Positions 22,211-33,644 of a stretch of DNA of 64,000 nt are shown piece by piece. The number at the start of each line of letters is the position of its first letter. Position 1 is the stretch's first letter. A program made the position numbers and the translations under genes. Where the stretch lies: NCBI GenBank assembly GCA_023974075.1, contig CM043807.1, forward strand, positions 3,125,407-3,189,406. Direction: 5' to 3'. A model generated the notes under the pieces. That model was not told where the DNA came from, made no database searches, and saw nothing but the letters and a program-made list of their open reading frames with translations. The DNA is from Chaenocephalus aceratus (lineage: Eukaryota; Chordata; Actinopteri; Perciformes; Channichthyidae).

Positions 22211-23869
22211 ATAACTCAAGACAGTAATTGTATCTCCATTTAGGATGAACAAATCCTGTTATTTATAATACATTTATATAATAAAATACCATATCTTTAA
22301 TGTCTGTTTAATGACTTTCATTGCTTCTGTCAAATATTATTGACTAGATTTGTTTTGGTGCTATTTTCATGTTAGTTGAATGCTAGCAACAAGTGATGAT
22401 ATAATTCACACACAAAGTTGTTAACACTAACCCTAACCAGATATTGATCTGCCATCTCTGTGGCTGAGTAAACCAAGTATCCATGGTTACAGATGGTGGT
22501 CATGGTTCATAGAAACGCTGCCCGTTGAAAGGGAACAGGATGCTAACAGAGCATGTCGTTTGCGAGGCTACAAGAGGAACGTTTTGTTGAGGATCGTTTC
22601 CCTTTTTTAAATATAAGTTTCATGGTCACAGTGTCCTGTAGTTCTCTTTATTAGTTTCATGCTAGCTCTCAGCCTTGATCTCTTGTTTGGAACATGATGT
22701 CTGCAGTGCATGAAGCTCCTCCAGGAGCAGCAGAATATCAAAGGGCACACTATGTGATCAGAGGATGCTTCAGTGCATACTGCATGAAAGATGTTTTTTA
22801 ATAAGGTGGTGGGTTGGTTTTGTTCTTTGACGCAGAGATGTTTGTATAGCCGTGGTTCATTGGCTTCCTGCAGCTTTGTCCTTGTGATCTGAATGCAGGG
22901 CTGTGGAACACGAGTCTCTGTACACAGCCACTCATTCCCTCTTCTTCTTTCTCTCTCCAACAGCCAGCCTCCCCACGCTGCAGGTGCCAAATAATATCTT
23001 AAGTGGCAACAATAGCACAGGGAGTAGCTGCGTGTGGGTAGCTACATATAAAAGGCATTTATGAGACAACTTGACAACCTCATCCTACTCTCTACTGTGC
23101 TAAACTCTCCTGCACCTCCTGGCCTCCAGTGGAGTGCAGGGGGCTCAGACAGTTGTTAGTGCCCGGTGCGAGGCCCTGTGGTGTGAGGGGGTCCGGTAAT
23201 GGTCCACTTTGAGGCATGGTGGGAGATTGTCAGGGGGGAATGAAGACAAAGCTATGGTTTGTAGAGTAGAGAGGCATGTGTGAGGACGTCTAATGCTTCG
23301 TTAATGGAAACCTCTGCTGTCCTTGACAAAAACGGGCTTTGAGATGGCGCTTGCACAGTGGGAGTGTGTAATATATACACCACTGAAGTACATTATGCTG
23401 AAGGCTTTCAACGCCACGCAGCCATGCTCTTTGGCTTTTATGATTATCGGTGTGACCATGGCACCTGAACCACTTTTTCTATTGTTGCAGAATACATGCA
23501 ATACATTATAAACCACAATGTGCAACAGACAAGCTTCTCCCAGATCTTTCATTAATACATTTAGATACATCACTTTACAGCCATATGCAAGGTTAATAAG
23601 CAGCAAGAGGACATTGCAAGTTCAAAACCGTCTTGAATGGCACACTTCATTCTTCTTGGTCAATTGAAGCCTGGCAAATGGATTTCTCTGGTAAGACACA
23701 TTCTTTTATGAATTATGAATATGCTAGAGCTGGAGAAATTGATATTAAAAAAGATCAGGGCCTCTGCCTCCTGCATGATGTAGCCATCCCCTTGAGTCAA
23801 TGGGCTGGAATCTCCAGACAGTAGCCAATCGTATACAGGTCTCAGAGATGCTGATCAATACTTTCAACT
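22211..23869. other. Gene-free stretch
   Basis: Open frames at 22607-22990 (minus) and 23301-23606 (minus) have no recognisable domain or supporting splice pattern. The sequence may include the undetected 5' end of the adjacent L1. Confidence 0.45.
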
Positions 23870-25960
23870 AGAGATTTTACATTTTTTTGTCTGACAACAT
23901 GGATGACCCGAAAAAATTCAAAGAGGAGATCATATTCCAATACGGCTCACTCCCGGAAAGCCTTAATGAGGCCATTATATCACTAATACAGAAAAAGGGT
24001 GGTACAAAGACTTAATGGACCCAGATAATTACAGACTATTAGCCTTATAAATGTTGACTGCAACATATTATCTAACACACTAGCTCTGAGATTGGATCAG
24101 ATACTACCAAAGATCATCCATAAAGACCAAGTGGGGTTTATAAAAAATAGATCCTCAACTGATAACATGAGAAGACTATTACATTTAATTTGGATGAATA
24201 GAAATAATCCACAACCTGTATCAGCCATATCCCTCGACGCTCAAAAGGCCTTTGACCGGGTGGAATGGGCCTTTTTACTTTCAACCATGGCAAGGATGGG
24301 GTTTGGGGATGTTTTCTGTAGAGAGATAAGAGTTTTGACTCAGGCCCTAAAGCTGCAGTCTTTACTAATGGGTTGATATCCCAGTTCTTTGACATATCCA
24401 GATCAACCCGCCAGGGATGCAGCCTCAGTCCACTTTTATTTACGATCCTCCTTGAACCGTTGGCTGCAATTATTAGAGAGGATTCAAGAATAAAAGGGAG
24501 TTGCTGGAGGTGGCAGGGAGCATAAGCTTTTTCTTTACGCGGATGACATTTTATCACTGAGTCAGGATCCGACAAACTCCATCAAAGCATTATTAGAAGT
24601 ATTTCTAAAGTGTCTGGTTACTGTATTAATTTGCACAAATCAGAGGCCATGCCAGTTTCTCAAACCTGCTCTCAGAACCTGCTATCCACCTTCGATTTAA
24701 ATGGTTTCCAAATGGCATGTCTATCTAGGGATAGAACTACATTCGGATTTAAGAGTAACTATGAATACTAATATGGAAAAACTACTGAACAAATGTAAAG
24801 TTCATTTGGACAAATGGAGTAAGTTACGCATGGCGCTATGGGGGAAGGCGAACACGATTAAGATGATAGTTGCCCCGCAGATAAATGACATAACTGGAAT
24901 GATACCTGTATGCATTCCACAACAATTACTACTTAGATATAACAACATGGTAAAGCACTTTCTCTGGGATGGGAGAAAACCTATCATTAATATGGACAAA
25001 TTATGTCAGCCAAAAAATAGAGGAGGATTATCATTGCCCAATATAAAGTATTATAGTATTTATTTTGAAATGTCAAAGCTTGTGAAACATTGGAAGGGTT
25101 TAAATACTGATCTGGACTGGGTCCTGATTGAGCAGGAACTAACCTCCCATTTTAAACCGATTGAAGCTCTCGCACAGGTGGCAACCAACAAGGAAGATAA
25201 TAACGTGATGAATCCTATTCTGGTACACTCAAAAGCAGTTTTGCGAGAAGTACATACAAAATGTAAAAATTCCCACAATACTGAAAGATATGCACGCTTA
25301 TGGCACAATCCTAAAATAAACATTGATAATCAACCCATTTACTGGGCACAGTGGCTTAAAAAAGGTATCAGGATATTGGATGATTTATTTGAAGCGAACA
25401 TTTTTATTTCTTATGACAGACTGAAGGAAAAGTTTAATTTGGAGGAACGAGGCCACTTTTGGAAATATTTACAGATTAGACATTGTATGGGGGGGAAGAG
25501 TTTCTTTAGGGATGAGAATACAATAGAGTGTTACCTACAACTGCCAACAATGCTTCAAAGAGCATCTAGGTGGTACGGGATGTGTCCTGGATAAATGACA
25601 CTGGGAAAAGGACCTGTCACTTACAATTGACAACAAACATGGGAGGAAATTATATCTAACTCTGAAAAATATATAAGGGAAGCTAGAGGCAAATTCATTC
25701 AGTATAAAATAATTCAAAGATATGATTACACTCCGTCAAGACTACACAGAATGGGCCTGATTTTATGTTGGAATTTATGTTGGAAATGTGAGGAAGAACG
25801 TGGCACTTTGGGAATGTTCGAAGGTTTGTCCCTTGTGTTCTGGACTCTATGGGGAAATGGTTGAAATGTGATTATTGTCTCCTTGGAGACAGGACGGTGA
25901 CCCCGCATCTGAATACATTTGCATTTAGAGTGTTAAAGACTGGCCTAATAACGTGTGCGC
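23870..25960 (+). mobile_element. L1 retrotransposon, 5' truncated
   Basis: The plus-strand body of L1 ORF2 runs from just before the RT fingers to near the C-terminus. Motifs in order are DQVGFIKNRSSTDNMRR (about 24127), AISLDAQKAFDRVEW (24230), TRQGCSLSPLLF (about 24400), LYADDI (YADD at 24536-24547) and the C-terminal region to about 25800 (YDYTPSRLHRMGL). Several frameshifts are present. No 3' poly(A) is clear before DIRS-like sequence begins near 25960. Confidence 0.88.
24092..25594 (+). pseudogene. L1 ORF2 reverse transcriptase and C-terminal domain
   Basis: The RT palm is spread over 24092-24700 in changing frames. From 24701 to 25594 a 297-codon frame is intact. It holds the thumb (VYLGIELHSDL), the segment AQINDITGMIP, LWDGRKPIIN with KNRGGLSLPNIKYY, and the basic C-terminal region before the Cys-rich end. 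The final Cys/His motif (CWKCEEERGTL at about 25776) is in another frame. Confidence 0.85.
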
Positions 25961-26150
25961 GGATAATTTGTCGCGCGGTTGTCGCTCGTCACCAGCACAT
26001 GTTTTCCCTGTAGTAGGGGTTTGAAGTGCTGTACCAGTATCACTGCCTGTAGCTCGAGAAGGTTGATGTGCCGGGTCTCTGTCAGAGGCCAGCCACCACC
26101 TATAGCTGTCTCCAGGCAGGAAGCGGTTCTCAGAGGTTCTCCGCCCAGCC
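25960..26150 (-). pseudogene. DIRS/Ngaro-type RNase H fragment
   Basis: On the minus strand, WPLTETRHINLLELQAV, then HFKPLLQGKHVLVTSDNRA, matches the RNase H start of tyrosine-recombinase retrotransposons (INxLEL...GKHVLVxxDN). Compare LELLAVFLTLKRFLP in the DIRS copy at 46320. The fragment abuts the end of the L1 and has no other DIRS domain beside it. Confidence 0.65.
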
Positions 26151-26797
26151 TGCTGCCCGTGAGAGCAGATGTGTTACCAGGCTCTCATCGAGGGGGGGCA
26201 TGCCGGGATATGAGGTCTCCGTGCGGACTACAACACACTACAACGGCCCAAAATAACAAATATAAATGTACCAAAGCACATGAAGAAACATCTTCAGCAA
26301 CATGACAACACATGCAGAATTTAGAAAACCAACCTGACAAGGGACATTGAATCACGTCAGCACCTGTCACGGTACTGTTGTCTTAAAGTGTAATTTCACC
26401 TAAATTATAAAATACAACTTGTGATGGATGGGTGTGTCCTTCAATGTTACACATTTGAGTAAAAATACCTACAAAACACGCCTTAGTTAAGCCCATGTTG
26501 CATGGCAGAGGTACTGCAAAAGAGTAACACTGGCATTGAAAGTAGTCCAGGGTTTAAGGAGAATTGTGCATCACCCACATGTGGCTTATATAGAGTAAAT
26601 AAGAATATTTATATTTCTCCATCACTCTACTGAACTAAACATTTTGATGGAAAAGTGAGTAGGTTTTTTCTCAGTGATGGTATTGTTACTCCCTGCTGTG
26701 TGAAGTGATATACAGTCTGCGATGGGAGGAGGCATTGTTACTAATAGCATCGCATTGATTTCTGACTACCGTACACATCGTTCACATGGGATGTTCA

Positions 26798-26849
<52 letters not shown>

Positions 26850-27236
26850 GAAAACACCTATATTTAATCCCCTCCTGTAGGCCCGCAGCAGTGAGGGATG
26901 GAGGCAGTAAAACACTTCCGACCATTAGCTCCATTGATATCTGCCAGAGGAGAGGCAGGGGGGGGGGGGTGCTGACAGGACAAGCTGAGTGTCACAACAT
27001 TATAAAGATGTTGTTGCCAGGAAGCACGAGGCCCTGTGAGCTGACAGCTGGCATCACTCACCATGCCCCCCCCCCACCGGAGGCTCTGTCATTGCAACAG
27101 ATAACATTTACTATGGTTACTGTAACAAAGACTTTATGTCTTGTCTCTGTTTCTTGGTGTCTCTTTATTTTAACTTGTATTTGTACTGTTACCAAACTCA
27201 CACATTTTCTTCAAGAATTACCACATTTACAAGTGT
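26151..27236. other. Gene-free stretch with (CA)n at 26799-26845
   Basis: The (CA)n is 47 bp and uninterrupted. Poly-G (26958) and poly-C (27066) runs follow. No gene was recognised. Confidence 0.55.
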
Positions 27237-27433
27237 GAGACTGACCGCTGAGCGGCCCGACCAAGCAAGGAGGCAGAGGCAGAGTTCAAATATAACCCGG
27301 TGTGGGCATTTATTACTCCTTGTTGTACATGACACAGCCTCAATCTTACTGTCTCATGTGCCCACAGTCACCAGCAACAAGGATATCCCCCACAAACAGG
27401 AAACACAGAGCCTAAATACCCACAGACCAGAGC
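27237..27433 (-). mobile_element. LTR fragment related to the solo LTR at 16196
   Basis: GACCGCTGAGCGGCCCGACC, AAGCAAGGAGGCAGAGGCAG, GGGCATTTATTA and ACAGAGCCTAAATAC all recur in the same order at 16201-16410. Similarity stops at about 27433, where a different sequence begins. Confidence 0.75.
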
Positions 27434-27799
27434 CATGGAATAGAAGAGTTACGACATCTCCGTTCACTCCAATGGACCAGTTTTTACAGCAATGGCGGAT
27501 CGTGGAGCCTCTCAATAGTTCCCCGGAAGTTAGCGGATCTGCGGCTAGCAGTCTATGGTTGCAGCATAATAGACCGTTCGTGACGGACTTTTAAAGGTAA
27601 GAAGACGTTTAAAGATTTATATTGCGGATATTATCAGAACATCTGAATCAAATTAACTAAACGTGTATTAAAGGATGTTAGTGGATTATCCCTTCAATCA
27701 GTATATTTAGCGTTTACAGATAACAGATTAGGCTAGGATGCCGGATAAAGTTAGCAACACACGTTAACCACGAACAGCCTATTAATCCGTTCTCCTAAT

Positions 27800-28493
27800 A
27801 GCCGCGTTCACACTGCGGTACTTTTCCCACAAAGGTTCATGCGAACTTAGTTCATGATCGCGTTCACACCAAAAAGAGCCGGTACTAAAAGTAGTTCATG
27901 CGAACCTTTTTACCCCCTCGAAAGTCCCTGCTAGAGAGCAGGGACTTTCGAGCGGCTCTTTTTTGAGAAAAGAGCCATATTCCTGATTGGCTGGGCGAAT
28001 TGCAAACCACGCCCCGTAAAACTCTCAAAACGTTTTGTGAAGCCGCCATTTTATTATCCTCGCATTAGCATTATTAGCATTAGCATTAGCCCAGCGCAGA
28101 AACGCAGAGAGACTAACTTATGGCAACACAAAATAAAACATGGGAGCGGTGGAGATGAGGAGGTGTCGGCGTTCTGGCGATTTACTCGGAAGGCTTCAGT
28201 AGAAGCTGCTGGGACTCCCAGCAGCTTCTACTGAAGCCTTCCCCAACTCCGGGGACTTCCGGCCGGGGACTTTGGGCGGCAGTATACGCCGTGAAGTGGG
28301 TTGCGGCCTACCAGTAAACCCAAAGCAGAAGAAGAAGAAGTGACGTCAGCGGCTTCATTTGTCTAATCCTCCCCCAGGGACTTTTTCTGGTGTGAACGCG
28401 ATCTGTACTTAGTTCATGCGAACTAAAGAGTTCGCATGAACTAAGTTCGCATGAACCTTTGTGGGAAAAGTACCGCGCAGTGTGAACGCGGCT
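27800..28493. mobile_element. Palindrome-rich MITE C (AGCCGCGTTCACACTGCG ends)
   Basis: The 18-bp ends AGCCGCGTTCACACTGCG and their complement are exact, and inverted homology continues inward (GGTACTTTTCCCACAAAGGTTCATGCGAAC, split over 27816-27845). A possible 3-bp duplication AAT flanks it. There is no transposase. Three perfect inverted repeats lie inside: 27917-27952 (16-bp arms), 28188-28242 (27-bp arms) and 28408-28445 (17-bp arms). Confidence 0.85.
28188..28242. repeat. Perfect 27-bp-arm palindrome
   Basis: The arms at 28188-28214 and 28216-28242 are exact reverse complements around one central C. The outer bases are GGAAGGCTTCAGTAGAAG and the centre is GCTGGGACTCCCAGC. Confidence 0.95.
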
Positions 28494-29125
28494 AATGTTA
28501 TTTCCTCCAACGTTGTGGAATTAGAGAAAAGGGGCTTCTTAACGTGCTTTTATCCAGGGTGGAGGGAGTTACATATTAGTTAAATATAACATTAGGGCGT
28601 GTGATTGTAGTGGGTGGAGGTGGTGAAATGAGGATATCCATCTTGGAGTTCAAGCTAGTATAATATAGTTAACGTTACACAATAGTAAGGAAGAGAGCTA
28701 TTTGTGTGATACATCGCTATCGATATGGATTTAGAGTGGATATTTGAGACTTCCAAACAGTAAACAAAAACATAATTTATGGGTGAGTGTCTTTAGCAGA
28801 GTCATATTATGTCTTTGTGATTCTGTTGTTTATTACCTGTCTGTATTATGTTGCAGCTCAGCTGATTTTGGATTGACGGCAAAGGGAGAGGGACTCAAGT
28901 GAGTGAAAACACAAGGTAAGTTTAAAATAGGTCAGCAATTTTCCATCATCGTTGCTCGATGTATCTAACCCTTTCTCCCTCTCTCAGCACAAGAACCCCA
29001 GGGGGATTCAATGGAGCCTGAAGACCTGCAATGAGACCCTCACCCTGCACCTGAGTCTCAACTCCCAGAGCTTTGCAAGCCTCTCCCTGTTCCTTATTTT
29101 GATTAAACAGACATTAAGCTTCCCA

Positions 29126-29456
29126 ATGGTGTGGTCTTTGTTTTGTGAAAAATATGATTACCTCACATATGTTTTGCTGTTGTTGTCTTTTGTGATAGTT
29201 AAGTTGCTCCTGCTGACTTGAGCCAGCCATTCTTTCCTCCTCTCTGTGTCAGTGGGGAAACCTTACATTCATACTCCTTTCGCTGAGCGCTTGGAGCATC
29301 CCCAGGCAGCACAGCAAACCATGGGGGAGACGATATGCCAGGACAACACGGAGGAAAAGGCTCAGACAAACTGCATGACAATGACATGCTATTCAATGTT
29401 TATTGAATTCCATTTATTTACTGTAAGTTGACAATCATTGATCAACCTGATCTTAT
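29126..29456. other. Unassigned spacer
   Basis: No gene or element end was recognised. Confidence 0.45.
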
Positions 29457-30375
29457 CAGAATGCGTGACTCCACCACGACTCCTTAACACTGCATTGCGT
29501 GGTGGAGTCACGAACTTTGTTACATTTACGTGTCGGCACCACGCAAACAACCCCAATGTAAAGTGAATGAGGCTCCTTTGTCGTGGTGCACACACGCATT
29601 TCTACAACGGCCTGCAGTGAGCTTTTTTTTTTTTTTTTTTTTTTAATCTACTTTATAGCTTGTAGTAACTCACGGGAGGCTTCTTTTATTTTATTTGTAT
29701 TCATAATAATTTTATTTTTCGTCAGAATGTATTATGGTGCATTAGTTACGAATTGTTGTTCTCAAAAAACAGTGCATTGTGTGTAATATAACTGTGATTT
29801 GTATTACATTAGTTAGTTTTTAAGGAAGGCCAGAGCTTCAGCTGTGTCAAATAGATTGTTCCCTTTAGTTAACGTTTTTTAAAATAACATTATATTCCGA
29901 TTTGATCATGTTCCCTTTATTGTATTACGGAGAGCAATGTGAGCGTCCATTCCCATTGGATAACGCAGGATTTTACCCCGGAAGTAAGTATTCCGCTTAC
30001 TGTCGATTGATTTTACAGTGATATCTGCACTACTCATCGACTAAAAAACACCAGATTATCCTTGTTGATTACACAACATTGATTGGTTTAAATTGTGTGC
30101 AATGCTTTTGTATTTTTCCCCTTCGATTCGGAGAAACAAATATTTGTTCTGAGTAAAGGATGGCAGAACACACTACAGTACCCAGAATCCCCAGCTATCG
30201 TTTGGACTACACCATGTGCTCTGTTTGACAAACCCCGTGATAGTCCTCAAGCTCTGTGATTGGAGAGTGTGCTCCGAGGGTTACGCCGATTCTCGAACAG
30301 CACTTGTAATGGGATGGAACCACGGCAGACTGTCCAAAACTGGATTTGAACGGGTCCACCGCGTCCCCCCTCCCC
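29457..30375 (+). repeat. Unnamed dispersed repeat R, copy 1 (plus)
   Basis: The segment is the reverse complement of 33645-34600 over about 0.95 kb, with scattered differences. Shared blocks include GGTGGAGTCACG, GGAAGGCCAGAGCTTCAGCT, CATTCCCATTGGATAACG and the CTCAAGCTCTGTGATTGG end. Near its left edge is a hairpin (arms 29464-29478 and 29498-29512, 15 bp, 19-nt loop) that is also present in copy 3. No transposase or terminal inverted repeat was identified. A T-run interrupts it at 29620-29644. Confidence 0.85.
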
Positions 30376-30769
30376 CACCCCGTCCCCAGAACTACACATG
30401 CTGGCTATTGTGTTTCGCAACATGTTCTCTATCTATGGCACGTCTCTACTGGGAGTTGTAGTTTTAAAAGACGTTTTCGTATTTCCCATAATAACAAGTT
30501 GCCAGTATTAAACTGTGTACATCTCTGGAGGTTTAGGGGACAGGAAACACTCACATTTAAAACTATAATTAATAAATGGTTGAAAATTGCTTGTGCCCAT
30601 AATGGGCAGTATTAATATATATACCCACATGCCAGCTAAGGTCAGAAGAGCTTTATTTAACAGCTGGTCTTATGTCTGTGACCCCTCCTGTTGTTAATTG
30701 ATGAGCCTGAAACATGCACTTGTCAAGGTTCAGAGGCACATTTGCAAATATGGCAGTAGCCATCGATCA
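30376..30769. other. Unassigned spacer
   Basis: C-rich start (30365-30385). No gene is supported. Confidence 0.4.
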
Positions 30770-31060
30770 GCTTAAGATAAGATATACTTTATTGATCCCA
30801 AGTTGGAACATTTGCGTTACATCAGCATGTGTAACAGTTAAATATGCAGTGGTGTTTATTTGTAAATAATTTAGTATAATCACACAATATTTAACAATTC
30901 TGTGTTCTTTATTTATTGATTGTTCAATACCTGACAAGACCGGAGATGAAATATCTACATACATCTTATAAGAGTATAATACATTATGTATAATATCAGT
31001 TAAAATAAGTGCTTCAACATAGTTAACATTGCTGGAGGTATGCACAAATATTGATAGATG
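30770..31060 (-). mobile_element. LINE 3' tail
   Basis: AAGATATACTTTATTGATCC, CAAGTTGG (30778 onward) is the complement of the GGGATCAATAAAGTA tail seen at 33325-33345 on the plus strand. This marks a short 3' remnant of the same LINE type in opposite orientation. Its inner limit is uncertain. Confidence 0.55.
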
Positions 31061-32194
31061 TCTCGTAATGCACTGTTGAGGAACCTGCGACCCAAGTTTT
31101 TCATTCAGTGCAGAACTACACCACAGTTGTGTAGGCCTATATGATATGTCAATAAACTTTAGAACATCTTGAAATCTTGAAAGGGATGTGCAAAATAGTC
31201 ATTACATACCGTCTTTAATTAACAATTAGTAGAGAATAACGAGTAATGAATATACTTTATAGGGATCCTATTTATCTAATAATAAAAAATAATGAAATTC
31301 AATAACATGCTTTAACCACTAGGTGTCCCTTTATATCAGCTGTGCACCTTTATGGTGTAAATACAGCCTATCTACCAATTGGATCAAATATAAAAGTCAG
31401 CAGAATTAGTGTTGATACTGCAAGGAGACGTATTGTGTGAAAAGAAATGTAAGATGTTGTTTAATGGCTGATATATTTATGATCCACGTCACGTTTTCAG
31501 TTCCTCATGTTTGTCTAGAAGTCTTCTCATCAGGGCTCTATAAATACAGAACTACGGCAGATATGTAATATTTAATGCAGCCGAACCGTGTATTACAATG
31601 CCGTTATGTGATGACTTTCAAAGAGAAAAGCAAGCACACTCGGAATAAAGTATTATTTTATTTTTTTTAAATGTTTTCGGTCTGTTTCCGGTATTTGTTA
31701 ATGACGATGTGCTGTGAGATGTGAGACTGGAATTGCACAGGGGAAAATAACGTATCTTTAGATGCGGATTTTGTTAAACTAATACGTTTGCGCTGTGGAC
31801 CAACACTATACATTGACGGGGAAGGGGGGGTGGGGGTGGTACGGGTGGGGGGTTAGTGGGTGGTGGTAGCAATAAAGAAACACCATTAAACAGTTACACA
31901 ACATAACAGAAATAATATCGATAGCAGCGTCCCTAGCAACCACCTTGGTAACAATGAAAACGTCGCGATTTCCTGAAGTAATCTTCGTAATAAATAGCAA
32001 ACTAAAGATCATGTACATCCACTGCACACATAATCTGGAATAACAACTCATATGTCTCGCATCAAATGACATCAAAACGCATTTTAATGGCCAAACTAAC
32101 TTTAAAATAGGCATTTTCCACCGAGAATAAAACGAAGTTCGGCCATGTTTTCTTTTTCTGCAGGGAGAAATTTGAAGATCACGTGACATAGACG
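31061..32194. other. Gene-free stretch
   Basis: There is a G-rich run at 31818-31857. A minus-strand frame of 187 codons (31806-32369) crosses into repeat R copy 2 and shows no domain, so it is not called. Confidence 0.45.
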
Positions 32195-32545
32195 CCAGCC
32201 ATTGGAATGAATGGTGAAAAAAAACGGGGTTTGTCAAACAGAGCACATGGTGTAGTCCAAACAATAGCTGGGGATTCTGGGTAGTGTAGTGTGTTCTGCC
32301 ATCCTTTACTCCGAAAAAATATTTGTTTCTCAGAATTGAAGGGGAAAAATACAAAAGCATTGCACACATTTTAAACCAATCAATGTTGTGTAATTAACAA
32401 GAATAATCTGGTGTTTTTTAGTCGATGAGTAGTGCAGATATCACTGTAAATCAATCGACAGTAAGGGGAATACTTACTTCCGGGTGTACAATTCTCCGTT
32501 ATCCAATGGGAATGGACGCTCACATTGCCTTTAAGGGCAGCCGAC
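32195..32545 (-). repeat. Repeat R, copy 2 (partial, minus)
   Basis: From CGGGGTTTGTCAAACAGAGC (32225) to CCAATGGGAATGGACGCTCA (32503-32522) the sequence matches copy 3 (33789-34083) in the same orientation, and copy 1 inverted. It then departs at CTTTAAGGGC. Only about a third of the family is present. Confidence 0.8.
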
Positions 32546-32744
32546 ACAAACGAATGCCGTGCTTCCATGAGCGTCAAATCCCGCCGCAGATGGGAATACA
32601 TTGCAATCAGTTGAAAGCTATTTGCGTCTCTTTATGAAGCTGAAGGAACCTAGGAGCGTCACAACTGGACGCCACGGACACTGTCCAAACGTCGCTCCTG
32701 GACGCTTAGGGAGTGAGAGTGTGTTGGTTGTGGCCAGTGCACTC

Positions 32745-33364
32745 TTCTTTGCTGCAGTCTGCTGGGGGGGGCAGCATCAGAGCCGGTGACACCAGCAGGA
32801 TCAATAAACTGATCAGGAAAGCTGGGTCTGTCATCGGCATCAAGCTGGACCCCTTTGAAGCTGTGGTGGAGAGGAGGACACTGAACAGGCTGTTGTCCAT
32901 GATGGATAACCCACCCATCCTCTCCACCTGCAGCTGGACAGACAACGGAGCTCCTTCTCCAACAGACTGCTGCAGCTCCGCTGTCACAAGGACCGATACA
33001 GGAACACATTCCTGCCCACTGCAATAACTCTGTACAATAAATCACCTCTGGCTGGAAGAGAACTCTTGCTCCATAGTTTCTCTTGTAATACAACCTTGCT
33101 GTACATTTTACACATATATAATCTGTTCAATATTTGATATTCCATATTCCATTGTCATATATTTTTGAATATGTATATTTGCATATATATATCTACATGT
33201 ATATGTTCTATTTCAACACGAATATTTTATATTTTCATTTTTTTCTATTCTTGTTTATTTGTGGTTTTGTTTTATTGTAAAATGCCTTGTCTTTTATGCT
33301 GCTGCAACAAAAACAATTTCCCAAATTGGGATCAATAAAGTACCATCTTATCTTATCTTATCTT
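32745..33364 (+). mobile_element. LINE 3' end with RT C-terminus and (TCTTA)n tail
   Basis: SRINKLIRKAGSVIG, then RRTLNRLLSMMDNP, are conserved in the C-terminal region of fish LINE proteins. The next block (SSFSNRLLQLRC... FLPTAITLYN) is in another frame, so the protein is frameshifted near 32925. The 3' end CCCAAATTGGGATCAATAAA and TCTTATCTTA repeats complete the copy. Confidence 0.8.
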
Positions 33365-33636
33365 ACATCCGGACTAAAACCACCAGACTCAGGGACAGCT
33401 TCATCCCACAGGCCATAAGACTATTAAACACCTGAACTTTGAAATGACATCCATAGCATTAATCTGGCTGCTACTTAGAAATGATTTGTCTAATATATCA
33501 TATATTCCAATCACTTGTATAGACTCTTATTGCACTATTTCACTTTTTACTATTTTCTTTTTGTATTGACTTGCACTATTTTTTCTATGTATCTGTTTTA
33601 TTGTGTTGCACTGTTGGAGGAGCCTGTGATCTAAGG
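33365..33636 (+). mobile_element. Second LINE 3' fragment
   Basis: It begins directly after the (TCTTA)n tail. The frame YIRTKTTRLRDSFIPQAIRL, then LNT and stop (about 33374-33437), is the final residues of a related LINE protein. The following 3' UTR ends GTTGGAGGAGCCTGTGATCT next to a poly-G run. Confidence 0.7.
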
Positions 33637-33644
33637 GGGGGGGG

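Larger units (their letters stand above)
27434..29125 (+). ncRNA. Candidate three-exon noncoding transcript (low confidence)
   Basis: Splice-like signals are well spaced. A possible exon ends at 27596 (AAAG/GTAAGA). An acceptor TTATGTTGCAG precedes 28857, and a donor CAAG/GTAAGT lies at 28915. An acceptor CCCTTTCTCCCTCTCTCAG precedes 28988, and an ATTAAA signal lies at 29102. The small intron (28916-28987) is 72 bp, a normal fish size. No coding potential beyond short frames. The first intron would contain the MITE at 27800-28493. It could equally be a dispersed repeat. Confidence 0.22.

Noticed and set aside
21222..26945. Short similarity around ATTGATATCTG at 21210 and 26935 as a conserved noncoding element.
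   Set aside because: The match is only about 11-12 bp and could be chance.
31806..32369. 187-codon minus-strand frame.
   Set aside because: It crosses the border of repeat R copy 2 into unrelated DNA and has no domain.
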